Assembly (NCBI RefSeq): GCF_017163935.1
Contig: NZ_JABVZR010000001.1
Location: 868,001-932,000, forward strand
Direction of reading: 5' to 3'
From: Novosphingobium terrae
Lineage (GTDB): Bacteria > Pseudomonadota > Alphaproteobacteria > Sphingomonadales > Sphingomonadaceae
Length of the DNA stretch: 64,000 nucleotides
A program made the translations under genes and the position numbers. Positions 40,472 through 48,831 of this stretch are shown in pieces. How positions within the stretch are numbered: position 1 is the stretch's first letter; each line of letters opens with the position of its first letter. Below the pieces are notes generated by a model. The model was given only the letters and a program-made list of their open reading frames with translations, had not been told where the DNA came from and did not search any database.

Positions 40472-41503
40472 TTGGACGCTGAGCCTGCCAGACCCAGGCA
40501 TGTTCCCAAGGCCGGGGCAGGGCGCTGGCGCGGCTGGTTTTTCGGCATCATGCTGGTGGGCGCGCTGGTGGCGGCGGTGCTGCGTCGCCATGAGATCGCC
40601 CGCCTGCTGGTGCTGGTGAGCAAGGCCAGCCCTGACTGGCTCGCCGCGGCGCTGGGCTTGCAAATCCTGACCTATGTCTGCCTCGCGCTGGGCTGGCAGG
40701 CGGTGCTGCGCCATGCCGGGCATCCGCAGCCGATGCCGCGCCTGCTGCGTATCGCGATCACCAAGCTGTTCGCCGATCAGGCGCTGCCCAGTGCGGGGCT
40801 GGGCGGCAATGTGGTGCTGGTGGACCAGCTGATGCTGAATGGCGTGCCGCGCGGTGCCTCGGTTGCGGCGCTGATCCTCTCGATGATCGGCTTTTACGCG
40901 GCCTATGCGGTGTTTGCCGTGGCGATGCTGATGCTGCTCTGGCTGCATGGGGCGATCACGCCCTGGATCACCGGGCTGGTCAGCCTGTTTCTGCTGGTGG
41001 CGATGGCCATTCCGGGCACGGCGCTGTGGCTGAGGCAGCGTGGACGCCGCCCGCTGCCGCGCTGGATGGCGAAGCTGGGCTTTGTGCGCGATCTGCTCGT
41101 CACTGTGGGGGAGGCGCCCGGCACCCTGCTGCGCGACCGCCCGCTGATCGCTCAGGTCACCTTCTGGAACGCGCTGATCTTTCTGCTGGATGCTGCCACG
41201 CTGCTGGCGTGCCTGAGGGCGCTGGGGCAGGGGGCGGCAGGCCAGAATGCGGGACTATGGGCCGAACTGGTGACGGCCTATATCGCCTTCATGATGGCCT
41301 CGATCGTCATCACGCTGGGGCCGGTGCCGCTGGGGCTGGGCAGTTTCGAGGCGACCTGTACCCTTATGCTCAGCCTGATGGGCGTGCCCTCCGGCACAGG
41401 GCTGACGGCGACGCTGCTGTTGCGGGTGTTGACGCTATGGCTGCCGCTGCTGCCGGGTCTGCTGCTGATGCGGGGCGCCATCGCGCCGCATCAGGATGGT
41501 TGA
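40472..41503 (+). CDS. Flippase-like (YbhN / lysylphosphatidylglycerol synthase TM) membrane protein
   Basis: The 343-residue product has about eight predicted membrane helices. Motifs of the LPG_synthase_TM family are present: 'ALPSAGLGGNVVLVDQLMLNGVPRGASVAALIL' and 'TLGPVPLGLGSFEATCTLMLSLMGVP' (the P-x-G-LGxxE block). Family members are proposed lipid flippases or polysaccharide-related membrane proteins. The catalytic soluble domain of MprF is absent. The start is taken as TTG at 40472; no in-frame ATG precedes the first helix closely. It has no evident functional link to neighbours. Confidence 0.78.
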   Translation: MDAEPARPRHVPKAGAGRWRGWFFGIMLVGALVAAVLRRHEIARLLVLVSKASPDWLAAALGLQILTYVCLALGWQAVLRHAGHPQPMPRLLRIAITKLFADQALPSAGLGGNVVLVDQLMLNGVPRGASVAALILSMIGFYAAYAVFAVAMLMLLWLHGAITPWITGLVSLFLLVAMAIPGTALWLRQRGRRPLPRWMAKLGFVRDLLVTVGEAPGTLLRDRPLIAQVTFWNALIFLLDAATLLACLRALGQGAAGQNAGLWAELVTAYIAFMMASIVITLGPVPLGLGSFEATCTLMLSLMGVPSGTGLTATLLLRVLTLWLPLLPGLLLMRGAIAPHQDG

Positions 41504-41506
41504 AAG

Positions 41507-41533
41507 GCCGGGGCGCCTTCTCAGCACCCCGGC
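41507..41533. terminator. Hairpin between converging flippase-like and mucR genes
   Basis: GCCGGGG pairs with CCCCGGC across a 13-nt loop, 3 bp after one stop and 7 bp before the other. Confidence 0.4.
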
Positions 41534-41540
41534 ACAAAAC

Positions 41541-42035
41541 TCAGGCCGCGTTGGCTTCGGCCTCAACCTTCTTGCGGGGGCCGCGCTTGGCCGGAGCCGC
41601 GCCATCCTTGGCGGGGGTGCGGGGCTTCTTGGCGGTTTCGCCTTCGCCGGCAGGCTTGCGGCCCAGACCGATCTTCACCGCCAGCTCCTTGCGGCGCGCG
41701 GCATAATCGGGGGCGACCATCGGATAATCGGCATTGAGGCCCCAACGCGCGCGATACTCAGCCGGGCTCAGCCCATGATCGGTGGCCAGATGGCGCTTGA
41801 GCATCTTCATCTTGGTGCCGCAATCGAGGCAGGTTAGCGTATCGGACTTGAGCGAAGCACGCACCGACACCGCAGGCTCCGGCTTGTGCTCGGCCGGCGC
41901 TTCCTGGCCCAGGCCCTGCAGCGAACCGTAAACCGACTGGATCAGACGAGGCAGATCGTCACACGACACAGTGTTGTTGCTGACATGCGCCGAAACAATA
42001 TCAGCGGCAAGCGTAAGCAATGTTTCATTAGCCAT
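41541..42035 (-). CDS. mucR: MucR/Ros family zinc-finger transcriptional regulator
   Basis: The 164-residue protein starts MANETLLTLAADIVSAHVSNN, as MucR proteins do. It contains the prokaryotic C2H2 zinc finger 'LTCLDCGTKMKMLKRHLATDH', followed by 'GLSPAEYRARWGL' and a Lys/Ala/Pro-rich tail. MucR proteins bind AT-rich DNA in a histone-like manner and repress exopolysaccharide, motility and other genes in alphaproteobacteria. The basic tail is longer than usual. It is transcribed alone. Confidence 0.95.
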   Translation of the reverse strand: MANETLLTLAADIVSAHVSNNTVSCDDLPRLIQSVYGSLQGLGQEAPAEHKPEPAVSVRASLKSDTLTCLDCGTKMKMLKRHLATDHGLSPAEYRARWGLNADYPMVAPDYAARRKELAVKIGLGRKPAGEGETAKKPRTPAKDGAAPAKRGPRKKVEAEANAA

Positions 42036-42264
42036 GGCGACTTCTCTCCTCGTTGGGCCTTGGATGGCCGCACTTTACACAAGAGAAGCGCTTTGTGGGT
42101 AAAAAATTGTAACGAATGCTTGCGGTTACAATCGATTAACTGATCCGGATCGGGTTTTTCGCGTGTTTTGCAAAGCTGCAAGGGGAAATTTGCGGGGCTG
42201 GCGCAGTCAGGGCACGCTTTACCGCATTGCCCTCCGCAAAAATACCATGAAATGAAGGATTTCA

Positions 42265-42339
42265 TGGTGGGCGCGACAGGGATTGAACCTGTGACCCCAC
42301 CCGTGTGAAGGGTGTGCTCTACCGCTGAGCTACGCGCCC
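42265..42339 (-). tRNA. tRNA-Val (CAC)
   Basis: On the minus strand GGGCGCG pairs with CGCGCCC to form the acceptor. The D arm is AGCTCAGC..., the anticodon stem CCCTT/CACACGGG region has anticodon CAC, and the T-loop is TTCAATC. A discriminator and encoded CCA follow. The sequence is identical to the copy at 42390-42464. Confidence 0.95.
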
Positions 42340-42389
42340 GCCGTGGCGGCTGTGTGACTGGCCATCCTCCCAAAGCCAAGGCCGGGGGA

Positions 42390-42464
42390 TGGTGGGCGCG
42401 ACAGGGATTGAACCTGTGACCCCACCCGTGTGAAGGGTGTGCTCTACCGCTGAGCTACGCGCCC
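42390..42464 (-). tRNA. tRNA-Val (CAC), second copy
   Basis: Identical 75-nt tRNA to the one at 42265-42339, in the same orientation and 50 bp upstream of it. It also has anticodon CAC and an encoded CCA. The pair are probably co-transcribed. Confidence 0.95.
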
Positions 42465-42543
42465 GCTGTCACTTGCGGAGAGGCGCCACTAGACGCACCG
42501 CGCGGCGTTGACAAGTGGCTCGCGAAAATTATTGAGCAAAGCC

Positions 42544-42852
42544 ATGACTGACACGCCAGAAACCAGCTCGCCCGCCACCACCACCGGTACGGATACCCCG
42601 CCCGACCGTCTGGCGATCAATCCCGCCAGCCCGCATTTCAATGCCGATCTGCTCCAGCGCGGCATTGGCATCCGCTTCAAGGGCGTGGTGCGCAACAACG
42701 TCGAGGAATACTCGATTTCGGAAGGCTGGGTGCGCGTGCAAGCCGGCAAGTCCATGGACCGCAAGGGCAATCCCCTGACCATCAAGCTGAGCGGGCCCGT
42801 GGAAGCATGGTTCGAGGATCTGGGCGAAAACGCTCCGGTGGCCAAGGCCTGA
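42544..42852 (+). CDS. DUF3297-family small protein
   Basis: The 102-residue product contains 'PPDRLAINPASPHFNADLLQRGIGIRFKGVVRNNVEEY', 'SEGWVRVQAGKSMDRKGNPLTIKLSG' and 'VEAWFEDL', the pattern of the DUF3297 family of unknown function. About 20 Thr/Pro-rich residues precede the domain. It has no signal peptide and is probably cytoplasmic. The ATG at 42544 was preferred to an in-frame start at 42508 that overlaps the region next to the tRNA gene. It is followed closely by an intergenic element. Confidence 0.88.
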   Translation: MTDTPETSSPATTTGTDTPPDRLAINPASPHFNADLLQRGIGIRFKGVVRNNVEEYSISEGWVRVQAGKSMDRKGNPLTIKLSGPVEAWFEDLGENAPVAKA

Positions 42853-42871
42853 GGTTTCAAGACAAGTAAGG

Positions 42872-43110
42872 TGCGAGGGCCATCGCCCTCGCGCTCCCTT
42901 TCATGTCTACGTTGTGCTTCGGGTTCGGCCATAGGGCCAAGTTTGCAGCGCCGCAGGCTTTTAAATTGCCTGTGTCACGTATCGATCAAAAGATTGCCTG
43001 CCTGCGGCGCCCTAATACCGCGCAGGTGGAGAGACAGGGCACTCCATTTCGGTGTCACTGCCCTTTCGCCGGAAGACGGAATGGGAGCGCGAGGGGGTAA
43101 CCCCCTCGCA
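42872..43110. repeat. Palindrome-bounded intergenic element, full copy (B-end left, A-end right)
   Basis: The 239-bp element has a palindrome at each end. The left one, 42873-42892 (arms GCGAGGGC/GCCCTCGC, 4-nt centre CATC), is followed by the B-end 'GCTCCCTTTCATGTCTACGT'. The right one, 43089-43109 (arms GCGAGGGGGT/ACCCCCTCGC), is preceded by the A-end 'CCGGAAGACGGAATGGGAGC'. Inside are the shared blocks 'GCCGCAGGC' (and the complement 'GCCTGCGGCG'), 'GCAGGTGGAGAG' and 'CGGTGTCACTGCCCTTTCG'. It lies between converging genes: 20 bp after a stop and 14 bp before the opposing stop. No transposase is encoded. Confidence 0.9.
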
Positions 43111-43123
43111 TTATCCTTCTTCT

Positions 43124-43993
43124 TTACCGCCGGGAAAACGCCGCGATAATCGCCCCGATCGGATCGCTGGTCCAGCGGCTGGCCGCCAGCCCATGCACCG
43201 GCACCGCAGGCCCGCGCGGATAGATAAAGCCCGACACCGGCCAATGTGTGCTGCCCAACCCCTGAATGGGGTCGAACCACACGCGCACCTGGCTCCAGTC
43301 TCCGGCAGGGGAGACGTCCACGGCCATCACATCGCGCTCCACCTGACCGCGCTTGCCGTTGATCGGCGACCAATTGGCATGGCGCAGCAGCACGCGGCGC
43401 GAATCGACCACGCGGCTGACCATGGCGACATGGCCCAGCACCATCTTGCCATGCGGGCGGAAGGCCATCACGGCGCCGACGCGGGGCGTGTTGCCCCGGC
43501 TGTAGCGCCCGGCGGCCTGGCTCCACCATGTGCGGGCGTCACCGAAAAGCTGGATGCCTGAGGCCTGACGGGCATAGGGCACGCATTGCAGATAGCCGGG
43601 CAGCACTTCGTCAGCGGCGGAGACGGCCAGTCTCGGGGCCTTGCTCGCGGCGTAGCCTGTGGAGGCAGCCTTGCGGCGGGTGGGCGCGGCGTAGCCATAG
43701 CGCGTCGCGCGCGATGGCGTGCTGGCTTCCGGCAGCAGATTGGCCGGTGTGCTCACCCCGATGCGGTAGTTGTTGACGCTGGTCACGCCCGTCACCCGAT
43801 AGGCCGAGCTGTGGCTGCTGGTCACATCCACGAACTGTATTGTGCCGCGTGCCAGCGCGGGCGCAGGTGTGAGGGCCGCAAGGCAAGAGATTGCCGTGCA
43901 AAAACTTGCCGCCCGCAAAGCCGATGCCCAAAAGGCCGGTTTCACGCGCAACGGCTCCGTCACGCATGCCCCAAGGAGAATCTGTCCCGTCAT
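43124..43993 (-). CDS. Secreted CHAP-domain peptidoglycan amidase-like protein
   Basis: The 289-residue product has a signal segment (around residues 20-48, 'ALRAASFCTAISCLAALTPAPALA'), a variable Ser/Ala-rich stretch, and a C-terminal CHAP domain from about residue 130. The catalytic Cys is in 'LQCVPYARQASGIQLFGDARTWW' and the His in 'GHVAMVSRVVDSRRVLLRHANW'. CHAP domains hydrolyse peptidoglycan cross-links or amides. Target and regulation are not visible. The start at 43993 (ATG) gives a long n-region; a shorter start is possible. Confidence 0.85.
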   Translation of the reverse strand: MTGQILLGACVTEPLRVKPAFWASALRAASFCTAISCLAALTPAPALARGTIQFVDVTSSHSSAYRVTGVTSVNNYRIGVSTPANLLPEASTPSRATRYGYAAPTRRKAASTGYAASKAPRLAVSAADEVLPGYLQCVPYARQASGIQLFGDARTWWSQAAGRYSRGNTPRVGAVMAFRPHGKMVLGHVAMVSRVVDSRRVLLRHANWSPINGKRGQVERDVMAVDVSPAGDWSQVRVWFDPIQGLGSTHWPVSGFIYPRGPAVPVHGLAASRWTSDPIGAIIAAFSRR

Positions 43994-44291
43994 GAATGCG
44001 GCAATAACTTGCCGACTCTTAGGGGCTGGTCGCTTGATATGGTTACCAAGACCTCAACCAGATTGAACGATATCGGCGATCACAGTCTTGTCGATTTTTG
44101 GCACGGCTGGGCGGCAGGGCTGCGCCGAATCGCGGTTTTTCTTGCTTTTCGGGCGGGGTGGAGGCAAGGGGCGTCGCTTCCCGTGTGCAGCGACAGATGC
44201 CGGGGCAAGGGCAAAAGCACTGGGCTTTGCCACGCTTGCCCGGCAAAAATATGCTGACCCGGCAAATGCTTGCCTTCTGGATCATCAACAC

Positions 44292-45680
44292 ATGCTGCCT
44301 CAAGTTATCATCATCGGTCGCCCCAATGTGGGCAAGTCCACGCTGTTCAACCGGCTCGTTGGCAAGAAGCTGGCGCTGGTCGACGATCAGCCGGGCGTGA
44401 CGCGTGACCGCCGCTTCGGGGAAGCAAATCTACTGGGTCTGGAGTTCACCATCGTGGACACCGCCGGTTGGGAAGATGAGGATGCGCACACCCTGCCGGG
44501 CCGCATGCGCGCCCAGACCGAGGCCGCGCTGGTCGGCGCCGATGTTGCGCTGTTCTGCATTGATGCGCGCGCTGGCCTGACCCCGCTGGACGAGGAAATT
44601 GCCCGCTGGCTGCGTGAGCAGACCGTGCCGGTGATTCTGGTGGCCAACAAGGCCGAAGGCCGCAGCGGCGACGCCGGCTTCTTCGAGGCCTTCTCTCTGG
44701 GCATGGGCGAACCGCTGGCGATCAGCGCCGAGCATGGCGAGGGCATGGCCGACCTGTTCAGCGCCCTGCTGCCTCATATCGAGCGCGAGGGCGAGGAATA
44801 CGAGCAGGAAGACGAGATCGATCCCGAGGATGAGGAAGCGCTCAACCGCGCACCCCTCAAGCTGGCCATCGTCGGGCGGCCCAATGCGGGCAAGTCCACG
44901 CTGATCAACTCGATCCTGAAGGACGACCGCCTGCTGACCGGACCCGAGGCCGGGATCACCCGCGATTCGATTGCCATCGACTGGGAATGGACCGATCCGG
45001 CCAGCGGCGATGTGCGCCCCGTCCGCCTGATCGACACCGCCGGCATGCGCAAGAAGGCCAATGTCACCGAGAAGCTGGAACGCCTCTCGGTGGCTGACGC
45101 GCGCCGCGCCATCGATTTCGCCGAGGTCGTCGTGCTGCTGCTCGACGCCACGCGCGGGCTGGAGCATCAGGATCTGAAAATCGCCTCCATGGTGCTGGAG
45201 GAAGGCCGCGCGCTGATGATCGCCATCAACAAATGGGACATCGCCGAGGACGCCTCCGCCCTGTTCAACGGCATTCGCGGCGCGCTCGACGATGGTCTGG
45301 CGCAGGTGAAGGGCCTGCCGCTGATCACGGTTTCGGCGCGCACCGGCAAGGGCCTCGACACGCTGCTGACCGCTGCCTTCGAGCTGCGCGCGGCCTGGTC
45401 GAAGCGCGTGCCCACCGCGCTGCTCAACCGCTGGTTCGACAAGGCGCTGGCCAGCAACCCGCCCCCGGCGCCGGGCGGCAAGCGCATCAAGCTGCGCTAC
45501 ATCACGCAGGCCAAGACTCGCCCGCCCGGCTTCATCCTGTTCGGCACGCGTCTGGACGATCTGCCGATGAGCTATCAGCGCTATCTGATCAACGGCATCC
45601 GCCGCGAACTGGGCTTCGACGCTGTGCCGGTGCGCATGACGTTGCGCATGCCCAAGAATCCGTTCGCGGATAAGAAATAA
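44292..45680 (+). CDS. der: GTPase Der (EngA), ribosome assembly
   Basis: Der is a double-GTPase needed for maturation of the 50S subunit. The 462-residue product has two G domains. The first has G1 'GRPNVGKST', G2 'GVTRDRR' and G3 'DTAGWE'. The second has G1 'GRPNAGKST', G3 'DTAGMRKK' and G4 'NKWD'. A KH-like C-terminal domain follows ('KRIKLRYITQAKTRPPGFILFG'). The first G4 motif reads 'VANKAEG' rather than NKxD, as in some alphaproteobacterial Der proteins. ATG at 44292 was chosen, 298 bp from the divergent CHAP gene. Confidence 0.96.
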   Translation: MLPQVIIIGRPNVGKSTLFNRLVGKKLALVDDQPGVTRDRRFGEANLLGLEFTIVDTAGWEDEDAHTLPGRMRAQTEAALVGADVALFCIDARAGLTPLDEEIARWLREQTVPVILVANKAEGRSGDAGFFEAFSLGMGEPLAISAEHGEGMADLFSALLPHIEREGEEYEQEDEIDPEDEEALNRAPLKLAIVGRPNAGKSTLINSILKDDRLLTGPEAGITRDSIAIDWEWTDPASGDVRPVRLIDTAGMRKKANVTEKLERLSVADARRAIDFAEVVVLLLDATRGLEHQDLKIASMVLEEGRALMIAINKWDIAEDASALFNGIRGALDDGLAQVKGLPLITVSARTGKGLDTLLTAAFELRAAWSKRVPTALLNRWFDKALASNPPPAPGGKRIKLRYITQAKTRPPGFILFGTRLDDLPMSYQRYLINGIRRELGFDAVPVRMTLRMPKNPFADKK

Positions 45681-45690
45681 GGCAGGAAGA

Positions 45691-45906
45691 TGCGAGGGGG
45701 TTACCCCCTCGCGCTCCCATAACGTCTTCCGACGAAAGGGCAGTGGCGCCGCATCGGCGTGCACCGGCTCTCCACCTGCGCGACAGGCAGTGAATGTCTC
45801 TGCGTGGTAGACGTTAAAGCCTGCGGCGCGGCAAGCTGAGCGCAAGGCCGAACCCGATGCGCTACGTAGACATTAAAGGGAGCGCGAGGGTGTAACACCC
45901 TCGCAC
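45691..45906. repeat. Palindrome-bounded intergenic element, full copy (A-end left, B-end right)
   Basis: The 216-bp copy is inverted relative to that at 42872. The left palindrome at 45692-45712 (arms GCGAGGGGGT/ACCCCCTCGC) leads into 'GCTCCCATAACGTCTTCCGA'. The right palindrome at 45885-45905 (arms GCGAGGGTGT/ACACCCTCGC) follows 'TACGTAGACATTAAAGGGAG'. It lies between the converging der and SPOR genes, 10 bp after one stop and 27 bp before the other. The two end palindromes differ in sequence. Confidence 0.9.
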
Positions 45907-45933
45907 TTCACCTTCTTATTCTCTTGAAAAACC

Positions 45934-47133
45934 TTAATTCTGCGCCGGAATACAGGTGATCCCGGCAGCCACCAGCTTATGGCAAGCGGCCTTGGCGCTC
46001 TCTTCCGAATAGCCCCCGGCCATCAGACGGGTGACCTTGCCTGTGGGCACGTTCATGCGCGGATGCCCGGCGACTTCCGGCAGACGGCTGGCCTTGGCCC
46101 ATTGCGCATCGACGTTGGCGGGCACGCCGAAAGCACCGAGCTGGATCTTCCAGGTCCCGCTGGCCGGAGCAGGCTTCGGCGCGGCGGGGGCGGGCTTGGC
46201 GGCGACAGGCGCGGGCTTCGGAGCCACAGGCTTGGGCGCTGGCGGCGTGCGGGTCGCAACCGGGTTCGGCGCCTCGCCGGGCGTGGCGGCGGTCGGAGTC
46301 GGCTTGGGAGCGGGCTTGGCCCTAGGCGGCGGCGGGGCCTTGACCGGCGCGGGCGAAGGCGCGGCGGCAGGCGGCGTGGCAACAGCCGCCGGGGCGGTGG
46401 CCACCGGCGAGGGCGCCACCGTGTTGCCCAGATCGTTGCTGGCGAACTGGCGCTGGCGGTTGGCGTCGATTTTGGTGCTCAGCTCGCTGGCCAGAGAGGC
46501 GCCGCGCTGGCGGTCCTCCATGGAGATGAACTTGTCCATCTGCTCCAGAGCGGCGCGGGCCTGAGGCAGCGGGGGCTGGCCGTCGACAGACTGGTTGGCC
46601 AGCGTTTCCAGAGCATAGGCGCGCACCCAGTCCTTGGGCACGTTCTCGCCGTTGAAATGGGCGATGCCGAGGAGATAGAGCGCACGCTTCTCGCCGCGAT
46701 CGGCAGCGGCCTGAATATAGGGCATGGCCTGCGCGTGCTGGCCGCGCTGGAAGAGGAGAAGGCCGTAATTGTCGGCGGCCTCGGTGTGGCCCCTGGCGGC
46801 GGCCTTGGCGAAAAGCACTTCGGCGCGGGTCAGGTCCTGAGGGACGCCCTTGCCCCATTTGTAGGCTTGGCCAAGGTTGAACTGGGCATCGGGGTCGCCC
46901 TTGTCGGCCAGGGCCTGCCATTCGTGGATGGCGGCGGCATAGTCGCGCTGAGCGGCGGCCTTGTTTCCGGCGGCACTGGCGGCTTCGGCGCGGCTCCAGG
47001 CATCGACACCGGCCTTGGCATCGGCCAGCGCGGTCTGGGCCGTCAGGCCGCAGGCGGCCAGCGCGCCCAGCAGGGCGGCGCTTTTCAGGCCCGCCGTGGG
47101 GAGCGCGGCGCGGCGCCCGTGGATGCGAATCAT
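45934..47133 (-). CDS. Sel1-repeat and SPOR-domain secreted protein
   Basis: The 399-residue product has a signal peptide or lipoprotein-like signal (MIRIHGRRAALPTAGLKSAALLGALAACG...), and 'ALAACG' could be a lipobox. Three Sel1-like repeats occupy residues ~75-190 ('GDPDAQFNLGQAYKWGKGVPQDL', 'GHTEAADNYGLLLFQRG', 'RALYLLGIAHFNGENVPKDW'). A long Pro/Ala/Lys linker leads to a C-terminal SPOR domain ('GTWKIQLGAFGVPANVDAQW' and 'KAACHKLVAAGITC'). SPOR domains bind denuded septal peptidoglycan, so a role in division or envelope remodelling is likely. It diverges from another SPOR protein gene. Confidence 0.88.
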   Translation of the reverse strand: MIRIHGRRAALPTAGLKSAALLGALAACGLTAQTALADAKAGVDAWSRAEAASAAGNKAAAQRDYAAAIHEWQALADKGDPDAQFNLGQAYKWGKGVPQDLTRAEVLFAKAAARGHTEAADNYGLLLFQRGQHAQAMPYIQAAADRGEKRALYLLGIAHFNGENVPKDWVRAYALETLANQSVDGQPPLPQARAALEQMDKFISMEDRQRGASLASELSTKIDANRQRQFASNDLGNTVAPSPVATAPAAVATPPAAAPSPAPVKAPPPPRAKPAPKPTPTAATPGEAPNPVATRTPPAPKPVAPKPAPVAAKPAPAAPKPAPASGTWKIQLGAFGVPANVDAQWAKASRLPEVAGHPRMNVPTGKVTRLMAGGYSEESAKAACHKLVAAGITCIPAQN

Positions 47134-47362
47134 CTTGGTTCCCTTCCGTGTGGCAGGCGGGGGCTGCCGACCATCTCGTGCTCTGCGCATAAGCAAATGT
47201 GGTAAACAAAAACTTGTAAAGGGCAGGGTGTTCATGCGGAATTCCGCGCGGATTCGAGGATGCCTTAGTGGGTTTTAAGGGTTCGTTAGGAACGATCTGC
47301 AATCTTTCCCCGTGAAAAATGCCTGCGTCCGGCTGACACGCCGATGCCTTGGGGAAAGACCG

Positions 47363-48775
47363 ATGCTGTCCAAGCCTGCTCAAAACCGCCGTTCCGCGCT
47401 GCTTCGCGCCCCATTGCGGGTTGTGCCACTGGGCGGGGCGCTGGCTCTGGCCCTGCTGGGCGGCGCTCAGGCGATCGCCGAGGGCGCCGCGCCTGCGGGC
47501 GCTTCGGTCCAGACCATCGCCGCCGGCGAATCGGCTCTGCGCAAGGCGCCGCGCGATGCGGCCACCCGCGCCGCGCTGGGCCGTGCCTATCTGCGTGGTG
47601 GACGTTTCGAATCGGCGGTGACGGTGCTGAGCGATGCGGTGGTGCTGGGCGACAATTCGCCGCGCACGACATTGAGTCTCGCTCTGGCACAAACGGCGCT
47701 GGGGCACAGCCGTGAGGCGCTGGCCTTGCTGCAGACGGTACAGGGCACGCTGCCCGCTGCCGATTACGGTCTGGCGCTGGCGCTGGCGGGCGATTCGGCA
47801 GGCGGTGTGACTGTGCTGGCCAATGCGGCACGCGCGGGCGACGCCAATGAGAAGCTGCGCCAGAATCTGGCCTATGCCTATGCGCTGGATGGCCGCTGGG
47901 CCGAGGCGCGCAATGTTGCCGCCATGGATCTTTCGCCTGACAAGCTGGATGAGCGCCTGACGCAATGGGCCGCCACGGCCCGCCCTGATGCCACCCGCCA
48001 GCGCGTTGCAGCGCTGCTGGGCGCGCCGGTGGTTGGCGATCCGGGTCTGCCGACGGCTCTGGCCCTGCGTGATGAGGCGCCCGGCGCTCAGCTGGCCGCC
48101 AAGGCCCCCGCTGCCGCGCCTCAGCCCATGGCCGAGAAGGAATTGCCTGCCGTGGCGACGGCTGCTGTCAGCGCGCCGGTGGTTCCGGCTCGTGCGGCTC
48201 CTGCCGTTGTTTCGACGCCGGTCGTCGAGCCGGTTCGTGACGTTGCTCCCGAAGCCGCGCCAGCTCAGCCTTCGGGCCGGGCTGCGATGGGCGGGGTGAT
48301 GGCCTGGTCGGAAGTCCCTGCGACTCCGGCGGCTCAGCCTGCGCCCCGCGCGGTGCCGACGCGTGTCGCTTACGAAGCGCCCGCCCCCAAGGCTCGCGGC
48401 GTGAAGGTGGCGAAGGTTCAGCCTGCCAGGCTGCGGGTGGCCAAGGCCGAGGTGACGCGTTCGGCTGCGGGCTCGCATCTGGTGCAGCTTGGCGCTTTCA
48501 GCAATCAGGCCAATGCCGAAAAGGCCCGCAAGATGGCCATGGCGCGCGGCGATCTGCGCAGCCATGAGGTCACCATCACCAAGGCCACCGTCAATGGCCG
48601 CGAATTCTGGCGCGTGGCCGCTTTGGGCTTCGACTCGAACTCGGCGCAGGGTGCCTGCGGCCGAGTGAAGAAGTCGGGCGGCGTGTGCATGGCCATGTCG
48701 GGCAAGAGTGCCGAGCCAGCAGGGCAGGCTCTGGCCATGGCCAGCGTGCCGGCGGCTCCGGGCCACAAGCGCTAA
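47363..48775 (+). CDS. TPR and SPOR-domain secreted protein
   Basis: The 470-residue protein has an N-terminal signal or membrane segment (about residues 16-40, 'LRVVPLGGALALALLGGAQAIA'), TPR-like helical repeats (about 45-190, 'RAALGRAYLRGGRFESAVTVLSDAV'), a low-complexity Ala/Pro/Val linker, and a C-terminal SPOR domain ('GSHLVQLGAFSNQANAEKARKMAM' to 'GACGRVKKSGGVCM'). It diverges from the Sel1-SPOR gene, a pair likely sharing a septal function. ATG at 47363 has 'ggggaaag' upstream. It is followed by a strong terminator. Confidence 0.88.
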   Translation: MLSKPAQNRRSALLRAPLRVVPLGGALALALLGGAQAIAEGAAPAGASVQTIAAGESALRKAPRDAATRAALGRAYLRGGRFESAVTVLSDAVVLGDNSPRTTLSLALAQTALGHSREALALLQTVQGTLPAADYGLALALAGDSAGGVTVLANAARAGDANEKLRQNLAYAYALDGRWAEARNVAAMDLSPDKLDERLTQWAATARPDATRQRVAALLGAPVVGDPGLPTALALRDEAPGAQLAAKAPAAAPQPMAEKELPAVATAAVSAPVVPARAAPAVVSTPVVEPVRDVAPEAAPAQPSGRAAMGGVMAWSEVPATPAAQPAPRAVPTRVAYEAPAPKARGVKVAKVQPARLRVAKAEVTRSAAGSHLVQLGAFSNQANAEKARKMAMARGDLRSHEVTITKATVNGREFWRVAALGFDSNSAQGACGRVKKSGGVCMAMSGKSAEPAGQALAMASVPAAPGHKR

Positions 48776-48798
48776 ATCACAAATCCTTTGAGCGGGGT

Positions 48799-48828
48799 AG
48801 GCGCCTTCCTTCGGGAAGGCGCCTTTTT
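48799..48828 (+). terminator. Rho-independent terminator of the TPR-SPOR gene
   Basis: A perfect 11-bp stem (AGGCGCCTTCC and its complement) with loop TTCG is followed by TTTT, 23 bp after the stop. Confidence 0.95.
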
Positions 48829-48831
48829 GCG

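Noticed and set aside
42871..43149. 92-codon open frame inside the intergenic element
   Set aside because: It lies wholly within a repeat whose other copies do not keep the frame.
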